NCBI RefSeq assembly: GCF_900103005.1
Contig: NZ_FMWL01000005.1
Coordinates: 62,001 to 126,000 of the forward strand
Origin: Acidaminobacter hydrogenoformans DSM 2784
GTDB taxonomy: Bacteria > Bacillota > Clostridia > Peptostreptococcales > Acidaminobacteraceae
Reading direction: 5' to 3'
Length of the DNA stretch: 64,000 nucleotides
The stretch's first letter is position 1; each line of letters opens with the position of its first letter. Of this stretch, positions 35,331 through 43,402 are shown piece by piece. The position numbers and the translations under genes were made by a program. The notes beneath the pieces were generated by a model, which saw nothing but the letters and a program-made list of their open reading frames with translations, had not been told where the DNA came from and searched no databases.

Positions 35331-35340
35331 GCCGATGGTC
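35331..35340. repeat. Repeat A copy
   Basis: GCCGATGGTC, exact, preceded by TATTTCT. Confidence 0.75.
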
Positions 35341-35443
35341 ACATCATTCCCACTGCTTCCCGCCGTCGCAGATGTTTAAAGTTATGCTATAAGGGGAATA
35401 AATACTTAAAAGATATTGTTTTAACACATACGGGAGTGATGAT

Positions 35444-35491
35444 CTCAAGGGGGCAGACTGGACGCCAATACTCTTGAGCGAGCTGGGGCGT
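35444..35491 (+). ncRNA. Pseudoknot-forming leader candidate
   Basis: CTCAAGGG (35444-35451) can pair with CTCTTGAG (35471-35478), while ACGCC (35462-35466) can pair with GGCGT (35487-35491). The order makes an H-type pseudoknot that ends exactly where the terminator stem begins. No known riboswitch consensus was recognised. Confidence 0.4.
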
Positions 35492-35521
35492 AACCGACCG
35501 AAGATGGTCGGTTTTATTTTT
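35492..35521 (+). terminator. Leader terminator upstream of SGNH hydrolase gene
   Basis: AACCGACC (35492-35499) pairs with GGTCGGTT (35506-35513), followed by TTATTTTTG. It lies 96 nt before the next start codon, as expected for a transcription attenuator. Confidence 0.75.
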
Positions 35522-35616
35522 GCGAGCGTTTTTATGGTGTATGAGAGGCGGATGGTGCGAATGGATCAAAGGTGGACACTCTCACGATTGTAGATAATTG
35601 GAGGTGGCATTTTATC

Positions 35617-36609
35617 ATGAAAAAGAGATTACTTACCATTCTGATGATTTTGATGTTGCTGTTTTCATTGATGCCGGCGCAGGCGTTTGCTGAGAAGGCG
35701 GAAGCTGAAGCAGGGCTCAAGTACCTGAATATTGGGGATTCGATTGCGGCGGGGCTGAGTGCGCTGCCAAATGAAGAGGACTACTTTGCGCAGTACGCAG
35801 GGTATTTGGGGGAGGAAAATTTATTCAGATTTTATTCGCCAATTCCTGAATTGCCAATGCCGCCATATACCTGGGATGACGGAGCATATAATCTCGGATT
35901 TCCTGGTCTTGACAGCATAGAGTTGTTAAAGGCACTTAATAATGAATTTTTACCAAGCATGACAGATCCCCACTATGCATTACAAGTACAATTGTTAAAT
36001 CTGATACCACAAGCGGACGTCATCACCATCAGCATTGGTGGGAACAATTTGCTGACCCCGGTTATTGCGTCAGTATTTGACATGTATGATCTGGAACCTG
36101 GCGTTGACGATGAGAATGATTTGATGGCTGCAATCATTGCGGGCGGAGAAGCGAATTGGAATGCAAATCTCCAGGCGTTTGTCATGTCCGCTTTAAGCTC
36201 TGATTATCCATCATTAGGATGGTTCCTCGAAACCAGAACCGCTCAATTCTTAGAGGATTGGCCAGCCATACTGGATCAGATTGAGCTGCTGAATCCTGAA
36301 GCCCATATCATTGCCATGACCCTCTACAATCCTATTGAGAAAGACGACTGCGAAGCGCTGTTCGAGCGCTATGAGGCACTGGTTCGCCCTATGAATATGG
36401 CCATGAGAATGACTCAAAACAGAGCCATGCTGGCCAATGTCGCCAATGCTTTCAGAAAAGAGCCGGATGCGGTGGCTTTCAGGTTGACCTGGATGGATGC
36501 AGGTATGATGATGCCGCCTGTTCTGATAGATCCGCATCCAACGACCATCGGCCATCAGCTGATCTTTGAAGAACTTATGAAGGTCAGGAATCCTAGAGCT
36601 TTCCAATGA
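35617..36609 (+). CDS. Secreted SGNH/GDSL-type hydrolase
   Basis: 330 residues from the ATG at 35617 after TTGGAGGTGGC. Signal peptide residues 1-25 (KKRLL...AQAFAE). SGNH catalytic blocks are present: GDSIAAG (block I, Ser), SIGGNNLL (block III, Asn), and DPHPTTIGHQ (block V, Asp and His). An extracellular esterase or lipase-like activity on lipids, glycans or acyl groups is expected. The substrate cannot be told. Codons for the block V segment happen to contain repeat A (36543). Preceded by a possible attenuator. Confidence 0.9.
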   Translation: MKKRLLTILMILMLLFSLMPAQAFAEKAEAEAGLKYLNIGDSIAAGLSALPNEEDYFAQYAGYLGEENLFRFYSPIPELPMPPYTWDDGAYNLGFPGLDSIELLKALNNEFLPSMTDPHYALQVQLLNLIPQADVITISIGGNNLLTPVIASVFDMYDLEPGVDDENDLMAAIIAGGEANWNANLQAFVMSALSSDYPSLGWFLETRTAQFLEDWPAILDQIELLNPEAHIIAMTLYNPIEKDDCEALFERYEALVRPMNMAMRMTQNRAMLANVANAFRKEPDAVAFRLTWMDAGMMMPPVLIDPHPTTIGHQLIFEELMKVRNPRAFQ

Positions 36610-36771
36610 TAAGAAGAGTAAAGTTTGAATGACATTTATTGACCTTTCGGGACCAATTTTGGAAACTATCACGGTTAGGCGTGTGAAATGACATTGATGA
36701 AAGTTTGTAAACTCAGGTGTGATCTTTGAGCGTATGGTCAATGGTTGCCAAAATAATATGGAGGTGTATAG

Positions 36772-37890
36772 ATGATAATAGGTGTACCAAAAGAAATCAA
36801 AAATAATGAAAACAGAGTTGGAATGACCCCTGGTGGCGCAAAAGCCTATATCCGCAGAGGACACAAGGTTATTGTGGAAACCCATGCGGGTGAAGGCAGC
36901 GGTTTCCGTGACGAAGAGTATGAGGCTGTCGGATGTGAAATCTACTCAGATGTCAAACAGCTTTTCGCGGATGCGGAAATGATCATCAAGGTTAAAGAGC
37001 CACTGCCTCCAGAATACGAGCTGTTCAAAGAAGGGCAGATCCTCTACACTTACTTGCACCTCGCGCCGGCTGCGGAACTTACCAAAGCGCTGCTGAAGGC
37101 GAAGATCAAAGGTATAGCCTTTGAAACCGTTCAGTTGGATAATGGTGCCCTTCCACTTTTGGCACCAATGAGCGAAGTCGCGGGAAGGATGTCAGTTCAA
37201 ATTGGCGCGACGCTTCTTCAAAAATTAAATGGTGGTTTAGGTATTCTTCTAGGCGGTGTCCCTGGTACAGCGCCTGCTGAAGTTGTGATTATAGGCGGAG
37301 GCAATGTGGGCACAAACGCGGCGAAGATGGCAGTGGGACTAGGTGCCAGAGTGACCATATTGGATACAAACGCGGCCAGAATGGCTTATCTTGATGATGT
37401 ATTCAACGGTCGCGTAACTACGCTGGCCTCTAATGAACATAATCTTGAGGAAGCGGTGGAAAAGGCGGACTTGCTGATTGGTGCCGTTTTGATTCCTGGT
37501 AAAGCAGCGCCGAAGCTGGTTAGTGAAGATATGGTAAAGAAAATGAAGGACGGCGCTGTTATCGTAGATGTGGCAATAGATCAGGGCGGTTCCATTGCGA
37601 CGATCGACAGAGTAACGACTCACGACAATCCTTCCTATATAAAATATGGTGTGGTACATTATTCCGTTGCCAACATGCCAGGTGCGGTGCCGCGAACATC
37701 GACCATTGCTCTTGAAGCGGCCACGCTGCCGTATGGCTTGATGCTGGCGGACAAAGGCTTGGAACAGGCGGTTGAAGAAAACAAAGCATTGATGAAGGGC
37801 TTGAACGTCTACCTTGGGAACATTGTGTATCAAGGTGTCGCGGACAGCTTGGGCATGCCATATGTCGACTATGCTTCTGTAAAAAAATAG
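36772..37890 (+). CDS. ald: Alanine dehydrogenase
   Basis: NAD-dependent interconversion of alanine and pyruvate plus ammonium. 372 residues, normal length. Start ATG after ATATGGAGGTG. The family N-terminus [22 protein letters not shown], the catalytic Lys in [12 protein letters not shown], the catalytic His in YTYLHLAP and the NAD loop [14 protein letters not shown] are all present. Single gene, ending 147 nt before a terminator. It fits amino-acid fermentation or ammonium assimilation in an anaerobe. Confidence 0.97.
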   Translation: MIIGVPKEIKNNENRVGMTPGGAKAYIRRGHKVIVETHAGEGSGFRDEEYEAVGCEIYSDVKQLFADAEMIIKVKEPLPPEYELFKEGQILYTYLHLAPAAELTKALLKAKIKGIAFETVQLDNGALPLLAPMSEVAGRMSVQIGATLLQKLNGGLGILLGGVPGTAPAEVVIIGGGNVGTNAAKMAVGLGARVTILDTNAARMAYLDDVFNGRVTTLASNEHNLEEAVEKADLLIGAVLIPGKAAPKLVSEDMVKKMKDGAVIVDVAIDQGGSIATIDRVTTHDNPSYIKYGVVHYSVANMPGAVPRTSTIALEAATLPYGLMLADKGLEQAVEENKALMKGLNVYLGNIVYQGVADSLGMPYVDYASVKK

Positions 37891-38037
37891 CATACCTTGG
37901 AAGTGTTTGTCTTGGGTGATTAATGAGCGTATTGGACTGGACCATTGGAAATGGTCAATAGACGCAATATTAACTATAGCTTTGTAAATTGCTAATCTAT
38001 GTTTAAGAGTCACACCTGAAAAGCAATAAGGACGACC

Positions 38038-38066
38038 AAGCCCCCATTGCAAATGCAAGGGGGCTT
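38038..38066 (+). terminator. ald terminator
   Basis: AAGCCCCC pairs with GGGGGCTT, with an inner TTGCA/TGCAA, followed by CTTC rather than a full T-tract. Confidence 0.7.
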
Positions 38067-38111
38067 CTTCCATCCCTGGTCACTTTAGAAGACACCATAA
38101 AAAGACGCCAT

Positions 38112-38136
38112 AAAAAGAAGCTGGCAGCTTCTTTTT
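38112..38136. terminator. Perfect palindrome, possible bidirectional terminator
   Basis: AAAAAGAAGCTG and CAGCTTCTTTTT flank a single central G. As RNA it gives a short stem with A-tract before and T-tract after. Confidence 0.55.
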
Positions 38137-38303
38137 CCAGATAAATTTTAAAATTTAATTAAATCATACTAATTTATATGAATATAAATGGGTATAAATT
38201 AATGAGTAGTAAGTCAATTATAATCCCTTCAATGGGTTCAAATAAACTTTATGGATGTAACCACACCTGTTCAACACCCCACACAGAAAGGAGGGCCTGT
38301 TCA

Positions 38304-38525
38304 ATGTCGGAATTAAAGGTCGATGTCAGAGGCGAAACGTGCCCAATTCCTTTGGTGGAAATGCGCAAAGCACTTAGAAAAGCCGCCGAAGGGGATATCA
38401 TTGAAATCACTGGAACCCACCCGGCATCTCTGAAGGAAATTCCAATGGCGGCCGATGCCTTGAACGTGAAAATCATCAGCGAAGAACAGCAGGGAGAGGT
38501 TTGGACCATCAAGCTGCAAAAATAG
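38304..38525 (+). CDS. TusA-family sulfurtransferase
   Basis: 73 residues from the ATG at 38304 after GAAAGGAGGGCCTG. The TusA/YedF signature is RGETCPIPLVEMRKAL, whose Cys carries a persulfide. The rest is the two-layer alpha/beta fold ending in strand VWTIKL. It hands sulfur from one protein to the next. First gene of a four-gene operon with DsrE, an IscS-like and an IscU-like protein, so it is the likely entry point for sulfur in that relay. tRNA thiolation is an alternative role, but no tRNA-thiolation gene is near. Confidence 0.9.
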   Translation: MSELKVDVRGETCPIPLVEMRKALRKAAEGDIIEITGTHPASLKEIPMAADALNVKIISEEQQGEVWTIKLQK

Positions 38526-38565
38526 AAAGGAATTTCAGCCGGTATAATGAAAAGGGGATGTCACT

Positions 38566-38985
38566 ATGGCTGAAAAGGCGACTATTATTGTTCACAGCGG
38601 AGATCTCGATAAAATGTACAGCGCCTTAATCGTTGCAAACGGCGCTTTGTCTATGGGGATGGAAGTGTCCCTGTACTTTACGTTCTGGGGACTGCTGCGA
38701 CTGAAAAAAGGCGGCTTAAGCAAAGGGCCGTTATCAAAAATGAATCTCTTTGGACTTGGACGGAGAATGATCAAAAACAGGATGCACAGAGCCAATGTCG
38801 CCTCTCTGGAACGGCTTATGGCGGACTATAAAGAGCTTGGCGGCAAAGTTATTGCCTGTGAAATGACTATGGAAATTATGGGTGTTAAGAAAAGTGACTT
38901 GAATGAAGACATTATTGACCAATATGGCGCTGTGGGAACCTATATCCAGGAAGCCAGAGAATCCGCCATTACGTTATTAATCTAA
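38566..38985 (+). CDS. DsrE-family (DsrE2-like) sulfur carrier
   Basis: 139 residues. The start ATG follows AAAGGGGATGTCACT. It begins with KATIIVHSGDLDKMYSALIVANGAL and has the DsrE2-like segments YFTFWGLLRLKKGG and IACEMTMEIMGVK. The Cys in the latter is the conserved sulfur-binding residue. DsrE proteins relay persulfide, often next to TusA and rhodanese genes. Eleven nucleotides separate it from the IscS-like gene, so it is co-transcribed. Confidence 0.88.
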   Translation: MAEKATIIVHSGDLDKMYSALIVANGALSMGMEVSLYFTFWGLLRLKKGGLSKGPLSKMNLFGLGRRMIKNRMHRANVASLERLMADYKELGGKVIACEMTMEIMGVKKSDLNEDIIDQYGAVGTYIQEARESAITLLI

Positions 38986-38996
38986 GGGTGAAAACT

Positions 38997-40172
38997 ATGA
39001 CTGAAAATAAAATTTATATGGATAACGCGGCTGCGACGAGACTGGATGAAGCCGTGTTTGAAGCTATGACACCGTGCTATTTTGAGAATTATGCGGTGGC
39101 AACATCGGAATTTGGCTATTCCCAGGGTCTTGAGGCAAGAGAGACGTTGGCGGAAGCCAGAGCCGCCATCGCGAGTGTTTTAGGCGCTGACCCTGAGGAA
39201 TTTATCTTTACGTCAGGCAGTACAGAATCCAGCAATCTGGCGCTGAAAGGCGTTGCCAAGGCACTTGGGACCAAGAAAGGCAAGCACATCATTGTCTCGA
39301 AAATTGAAGATTTTCCTGTTCTGCAAAGCGCGAGAGCTCTTGAAAAACAAGGCTTTGAAGTGGATTATCTGAATGTGGACGACTATGGCTTTGTGAGGCT
39401 TGACCAGCTGGAGTCGCTTTTGAGACCGGATACCATTCTGGTGTCGGTTCAGCATGCCAATCATGAGATTGGTACGGTGCAGGATCTTGGGACCATCGGC
39501 AGGCTTTGCAGTGCTAAGAATGTGCTGTTTCACACGGATGCCACCCATACCTTTACCAGGCTGCCACTGGATGTCCGGCGCATCAAGGTGGATCTGATCA
39601 CGGTCAGCGCCCATACCCTTCACGGTCCGAAGGGCATTGGCGGGCTTTATGTGCGGCGGGGAACGCCTCTTGAGAAAATTGCCGATGGTGGTTTTCAGGA
39701 ATTCAACCTGAGGGCGGGCCTTGAGAATATTCCCGGCGCCGTGGGGTTTGCCAAAGCGGTTTCGCTGGTGACGGAAGAAGAAAACGCGCGTCTCAAAGAC
39801 CTGCGCGACCAGCTCATTGAACAGGTTGTCGCTAAAATTCCTTTGGTGACGCTGAATGGGGATCCGCAGAAGAGAACCCCACAGAATGCCAACCTCTCCT
39901 TTCATCATGTGGAAGGCGAGTCCATTACCCTGCACCTGGACATGTATGGGATTGCGGTGAGTACGGGTTCAGCTTGTTTCAGCAGGTCGCTGGAAGCCAG
40001 CCATGTCATGATGGCGATAGGCGGGGATCACGAGCGAGCCCACGGGTCCATTCGCTTTACTTTTGGCAGATATAATACCATGGAGGAAGTTGACCTGGTG
40101 GTGGAGACTTTGGCAAAGATTGTTGAGAATTTGAGAAAGATCAGTCCTTTAGGGAAACAGGGAGGCGTGTAA
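38997..40172 (+). CDS. IscS-like protein lacking the PLP lysine
   Basis: 391 residues from the ATG at 38997. Full-length homologue of NifS/IscS cysteine desulfurases with the fold motifs YMDNAAATRL, SGSTESSNLAL and HGPKGIGGLYV. The Lys that binds pyridoxal phosphate (SxHK in the family) is Thr207 here (SAHTLHGPKG, codon ACC at 39615). Other PLP contacts are also changed: the His of EHxAV is Asp/Phe (IEDFPVL), the second Asn of ANNETG is His (ANHEIG), and the Gln of DATQ is His (DATHTF). The sulfur-carrying Cys is kept (Cys327, GSACFS). It should not desulfurate cysteine, but could still hold persulfide or ligate a cluster. An Archaeoglobus IscS lacking the Lys is a known precedent. Confidence 0.9.
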   Translation: MTENKIYMDNAAATRLDEAVFEAMTPCYFENYAVATSEFGYSQGLEARETLAEARAAIASVLGADPEEFIFTSGSTESSNLALKGVAKALGTKKGKHIIVSKIEDFPVLQSARALEKQGFEVDYLNVDDYGFVRLDQLESLLRPDTILVSVQHANHEIGTVQDLGTIGRLCSAKNVLFHTDATHTFTRLPLDVRRIKVDLITVSAHTLHGPKGIGGLYVRRGTPLEKIADGGFQEFNLRAGLENIPGAVGFAKAVSLVTEEENARLKDLRDQLIEQVVAKIPLVTLNGDPQKRTPQNANLSFHHVEGESITLHLDMYGIAVSTGSACFSRSLEASHVMMAIGGDHERAHGSIRFTFGRYNTMEEVDLVVETLAKIVENLRKISPLGKQGGV

Positions 40173-40173
40173 A

Positions 40174-40812
40174 ATGGCTTTTCCTTATAATGATATAGTT
40201 TTGGAACATTTCAAAAATCCGCGCAATGTCGGGAGAATTGAGGATGCGGATGGTAAAGCGTCTGAAGGCAGCCCGGCATGCGGGGACATGGTCTCGGTTT
40301 ATATCAAGGTAGATGAGGCGACTGAAAAAATCACGGACATCAAGTTTGAGTCCTATGGCTGCGCCTCCAACATTGCGACGGGCTCGATTATCACGGAAAT
40401 GGCCAAGGGCAAAACGCTGGAGGAAGCGAAAAGCATCACGTGGCAAGAGGCGTCACAGGCCCTGGGTGGACTGCCGTCCATCAAAGCGCATTGCTCGGTG
40501 CTGGCGGTGGAATGCTTAAGGAGTGCCATTTTGAATTACGAAGAAAAGCATGGCCTGGTCACAAATTTGGAACCGACAACGGAGGAAATTGTCAGAAAGA
40601 AATTGAGACGGGTCATGAACCCTATGAAGGGCTTGGATGTGGTGGCGACGAATCTGATCAGGGATATTGCGATCAGTGAGGGTGTAATTCGCGTGGTGGT
40701 GGATCTGCCTGAAGACCATCAATTCGCGGCAACGATCAAGGAGGAAGCGAAAGAGAGGCTTGAGAATTTGTGGGATGTGAAACAGGTGGTTATTGAGTTT
40801 GCTACGGCATAG
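40174..40812 (+). CDS. IscU-MIP18 fusion Fe-S scaffold
   Basis: 212 residues, start ATG 1 nt after the previous stop. Residues 1-125 are an IscU scaffold with all three cluster cysteines (SPACGDMV, YGCASNIATGS, IKAHCSVLAVE). Residues about 140-212 are a MIP18/DUF59 domain (VMNPMKGLDVVATNLIRDI, VVVDLPEDH) of the type found in SufT and PaaD Fe-S assembly factors. The fusion joins cluster building and a carrier-type domain in one chain. The partner is the degenerate IscS-like protein just upstream. Last gene of the operon. Confidence 0.9.
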   Translation: MAFPYNDIVLEHFKNPRNVGRIEDADGKASEGSPACGDMVSVYIKVDEATEKITDIKFESYGCASNIATGSIITEMAKGKTLEEAKSITWQEASQALGGLPSIKAHCSVLAVECLRSAILNYEEKHGLVTNLEPTTEEIVRKKLRRVMNPMKGLDVVATNLIRDIAISEGVIRVVVDLPEDHQFAATIKEEAKERLENLWDVKQVVIEFATA

Positions 40813-40829
40813 AATGTTATAGCTAAGTG

Positions 40830-40877
40830 AAAATGGTCATGATCAGCAGTGTTTATTCTGCTGGTCATGACCATTTT
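40830..40877. terminator. Terminator after the sulfur operon
   Basis: AAAATGGTCATGA pairs with TCATGACCATTTT, with an inner CAGCAG/CTGCTG. It faces the convergent iclR gene and can serve both directions. Confidence 0.88.
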
Positions 40878-41032
40878 GGATTTTTGTTGATTTTTGCGCA
40901 TAAAGTACTACAATCAAGAACTTGTGACAAATGATTATAAACTATGCCCAGTGACAGAGAAAAACAGAACGGGGGTGTTGTGTTTTGTGTTTAGAAGCAG
41001 TGTATTTGTCAAATTAACCTATATAAACTAAC

Positions 41033-41758
41033 TTAATAACCTAGCATAATAGATATTTCTCTTGCGGTTTCTTTCATTTTCATTGCAATTTCCTCAATCT
41101 TTTCTATACTCAATCTAAAGGATGGTCCGGAAATAAACAGGGCAGAAATGACTTCGTGCTCTGCGTTAAAGATTGGTGCTGCGATTGATGTCAAGTTTTG
41201 TTCCTGTTCGTTTATGCTCACTGAATAGCCAAGCTGCCTTATTTCTTCAAGCTGTTTAAGTGAGAGCGATGGATCTTCTAAAAGAAAGGTCTGAATAATG
41301 GAATCAGGCATATATGCAAGTAAAAGCTTTCCTGAAGCGCCGCGTGTCATAGACATTCTGGTACCAATGTCGATAACGCGATGCAGAGGTTGTGTACTTG
41401 GGACACAATCAATGCAAACCCTTTGATTTTTATTGACAACGTATAAACCTACACTCTCATTATACCTATTTCTTAAATTGATAAGGAACGGCCTTGCTAT
41501 AGTTCTCAGATCTTCGCCGGATAAGCATATTGAGCCGAGGTTAGCTAATTTGTAACCTAAACTATATTCTAAAGATTTTTCATTGCGTTTTAGATACCCC
41601 ATACTTTCAAGCGTAGAAATTATTCTTGAAGCTGTGCTAGGGTACATGTCAATCAATTTTGAAATTTCTACCAAGGAAAGACTTGGTCTTTGCTTAGTAA
41701 AACAATCCAAAATCATAAGTGCTCGCTCTATAGACTTAACAGTTGATTCATTCTTCAT
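41033..41758 (-). CDS. IclR-family transcriptional regulator
   Basis: 241 residues. N-terminal winged helix (SIERALMILDCF, ISKLIDMYPSTASRIISTLESMGYLKRN, residues about 8-65) and C-terminal IclR effector domain (about 75-240, GTRMSMTRGASGKLLLAYMP and APIFNAEHEVISALFISGP). Divergent from the carboxylate island and separated by 471 nt of AT-rich DNA with repeated GAAAYGATTTC palindromes. It is therefore the likely local regulator, sensing a substrate or intermediate of the pathway. Base composition matches the island. Confidence 0.93.
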   Translation of the reverse strand: MKNESTVKSIERALMILDCFTKQRPSLSLVEISKLIDMYPSTASRIISTLESMGYLKRNEKSLEYSLGYKLANLGSICLSGEDLRTIARPFLINLRNRYNESVGLYVVNKNQRVCIDCVPSTQPLHRVIDIGTRMSMTRGASGKLLLAYMPDSIIQTFLLEDPSLSLKQLEEIRQLGYSVSINEQEQNLTSIAAPIFNAEHEVISALFISGPSFRLSIEKIEEIAMKMKETAREISIMLGY

Positions 41759-41960
41759 AGTCCTTTACTTCCTTTTTCTAATTTGTGTAAGCATTGTAAC
41801 ACAAATAGAAATACTCCGCAATTTTTATAGGCGTTGCGAATATTTAAAAATTAAACTCAAATGCAATTTTTGATTTAAAAAGTTATAGGAATTGAATCTA
41901 TTTTCAATAGAATCGCCCAGCAGTAAGATAGAAGTTCTTTTAAAAAAATTCTGTTAGACG

Positions 41961-41971
41961 GAAATGATTTC
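41961..41971. promoter_or_regulatory. Operator candidate 1 (GAAATGATTTC)
   Basis: Perfect 11-nt palindrome GAAAT-G-ATTTC, the same pattern as operator candidates 2 and 3. Confidence 0.45.
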
Positions 41972-42120
41972 TGTTTTTTAATGATTTTCTGTTAGTCTGT
42001 TATGAATCATAAAATCTTCAAATAAACAGAAACAAACGAAAACATAATGAAATAACTAAAAATAACGAAAAGAGCGAATGATTTAAACTAATAGGCGATG
42101 GTTTTGATATCTTAATTAAC

Positions 42121-42148
42121 AAATCGTTTTCATTCTGCAGAAATGAAA
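42121..42148. promoter_or_regulatory. Operator candidate 2 with adjoining dyad
   Basis: AAATCGTTTTC (42121-42131) is the inverted form of the GAAACGATTT pattern. Overlapping it, TTTCATT (42128-42134) and AATGAAA (42142-42148) form a 7-bp dyad that ends 2 nt before the -35 box. Confidence 0.5.
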
Positions 42149-42150
42149 CC

Positions 42151-42179
42151 TTGACACTTTGCATAAATCATGGTACTTT
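42151..42179 (+). promoter_or_regulatory. Promoter of the carboxylate island
   Basis: Consensus TTGACA (42151-42156), exact 17-nt spacer, TACTTT (42174-42179). Start of transcription expected near 42186. Confidence 0.75.
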
Positions 42180-42192
42180 TGAGCTACAAAAA

Positions 42193-42203
42193 GAAACGAT
42201 TTC
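42193..42203. promoter_or_regulatory. Operator candidate 3 (GAAACGATTTC)
   Basis: Palindrome GAAA-CGA-TTTC just downstream of the expected transcription start, a position suited to repression. Confidence 0.5.
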
Positions 42204-42229
42204 TATTTACGACGAATTAGGAGGGAAAT

Positions 42230-43378
42230 ATGATTAGAGATTCGATAACGTTGAATTGTTCGATAATTCGCGGAGGAACAAGCAAGGGCATCTTTTTTCT
42301 CGAAAGTTCAATACCACCTGCAGGCGCAATGCGTGATCAAATACTTCTATCAGTTTTTGGAAGTCCGGATTTACGACAGATTGACGGATTGGGCGGCGCG
42401 AATTCTCTGACAAGTAAAGTCTGTATTATAGGACCATCTATAAGAGAAGATGCGGATGTCGACTATACCTTTGGTCAAGTCAGTGTAGATAAGCCAATTA
42501 TTGATTGGAAGGGAAATTGCGGCAATTTAACAGCTGGTGTAGGGATCTTTGCAATTGAGCAAAACCTTCTTAAAGTAACAGAACCGACAACAACCGTTAG
42601 GATTTTTAATACAAATTCGCAAAAGATCATCCACGCAACCTATCAAGTGAAAGATGGGAAAGTGATAGTGGATGGGGATTATAGTATACCAGGAGTTCCG
42701 GGTACTGGGCCGAAAATTAAAATTGAATTTTTCGATCCGGCAGGATCTATTACAGGAAAACTGCTTCCAACTGGAAATGTTAAGGATCGAATTGATTTAG
42801 GAGAAAAAGGCTTATATACCATTTCAATTGTTGATGCCGGTAATCCAGTTGTGTACATGATCGCGGAAGAACTCGGACTTAAAGGAACTGAACTGCCTGT
42901 AGAAGTAGAGGGTATGCCAAAAGTGCTTGCAATAATTGAAGAAGTCAGAAGTATTGCTGCTGAAATGATTGGCATTGTATCAGATCGTTCTGTTGCTACA
43001 GCTAAGAGCCCTGCGTATCCTAAAATTGGTTTCGTCAGTCCGCCTCAAGACTATATCAACCCAGAGGGAATCCTTATTGAAGCACACCAGGTAGATCTTG
43101 TATCGAGACTGGCATCCATGCAAAAGATGCATAGGGCTTATATGATAACAGGCGCCATCAGTACTGGTGCAGCAGCCAGCATACAGGGTACGGTTGTACA
43201 TGATGCGATCAGTCAAAGAGCTAAAGATAGTAATACATTAATTATCGGACATCCATATGGTCCAATGGAGGTGTCAGTAGATAAGGAAAATGAAACAGTA
43301 ATCAAAGAGGGGGTTTACCGAACAGCAAGAAAAATTCTGGACGGACAAGTGTATATACCGTATTCTCGGATTGGATGA
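42230..43378 (+). CDS. PrpF-family isomerase (first copy)
   Basis: 382 residues, start ATG after TTAGGAGGGAAAT. PrpF proteins have a diaminopimelate-epimerase-like double fold and move C=C bonds in unsaturated carboxylates (2-methylaconitate, 4-oxalomesaconate, methylitaconate). Signatures: IIRGGTSKGIFF at the N-terminus, DGLGGANSLTSKVCII, and WKGNCGNLTAGVGIFAIE with the conserved active-site Cys. The second copy at 46577 is clearly diverged, so the two may act on different isomers. First gene of the island, ahead of the tripartite transporter. Substrate is inferred only from context. Confidence 0.9.
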   Translation: MIRDSITLNCSIIRGGTSKGIFFLESSIPPAGAMRDQILLSVFGSPDLRQIDGLGGANSLTSKVCIIGPSIREDADVDYTFGQVSVDKPIIDWKGNCGNLTAGVGIFAIEQNLLKVTEPTTTVRIFNTNSQKIIHATYQVKDGKVIVDGDYSIPGVPGTGPKIKIEFFDPAGSITGKLLPTGNVKDRIDLGEKGLYTISIVDAGNPVVYMIAEELGLKGTELPVEVEGMPKVLAIIEEVRSIAAEMIGIVSDRSVATAKSPAYPKIGFVSPPQDYINPEGILIEAHQVDLVSRLASMQKMHRAYMITGAISTGAAASIQGTVVHDAISQRAKDSNTLIIGHPYGPMEVSVDKENETVIKEGVYRTARKILDGQVYIPYSRIG

Positions 43379-43402
43379 AAAGTATTCTGAGGAGGTGAAA
43401 TA

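Larger units (their letters stand above)
35138..35616. other. Gene-free region with repeats and an RNA element
   Basis: Contains a repeat B copy (GGTGGGGGACTGGGACGGACCGC, about 35230-35252, split here by its units), repeat A at 35331-35340, and the pseudoknot-like element plus terminator at 35444-35521. No gene seen. Confidence 0.65.
37891..38303. other. Intergenic region ald-tusA
   Basis: Contains the ald terminator (38038-38066), a tight A/T-flanked palindrome (38112-38136) and an AT-rich tract with TATAAT at 38219-38224 that probably belongs to the promoter of the sulfur operon. No gene seen. Confidence 0.55.
41759..42229. other. Divergent control region of the carboxylate island
   Basis: Very AT-rich 471-nt region between iclR and prpF. 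Holds the prpF promoter (42151), several short palindromes listed separately and the direct repeat TTCTGTTAG (41949 and about 41988). No gene seen. Confidence 0.65.

Noticed and set aside
39615..39617. Sequencing error explaining the missing IscS lysine
   Set aside because: ACC differs from both Lys codons at two positions, and three other PLP-contact residues are changed in the same protein.
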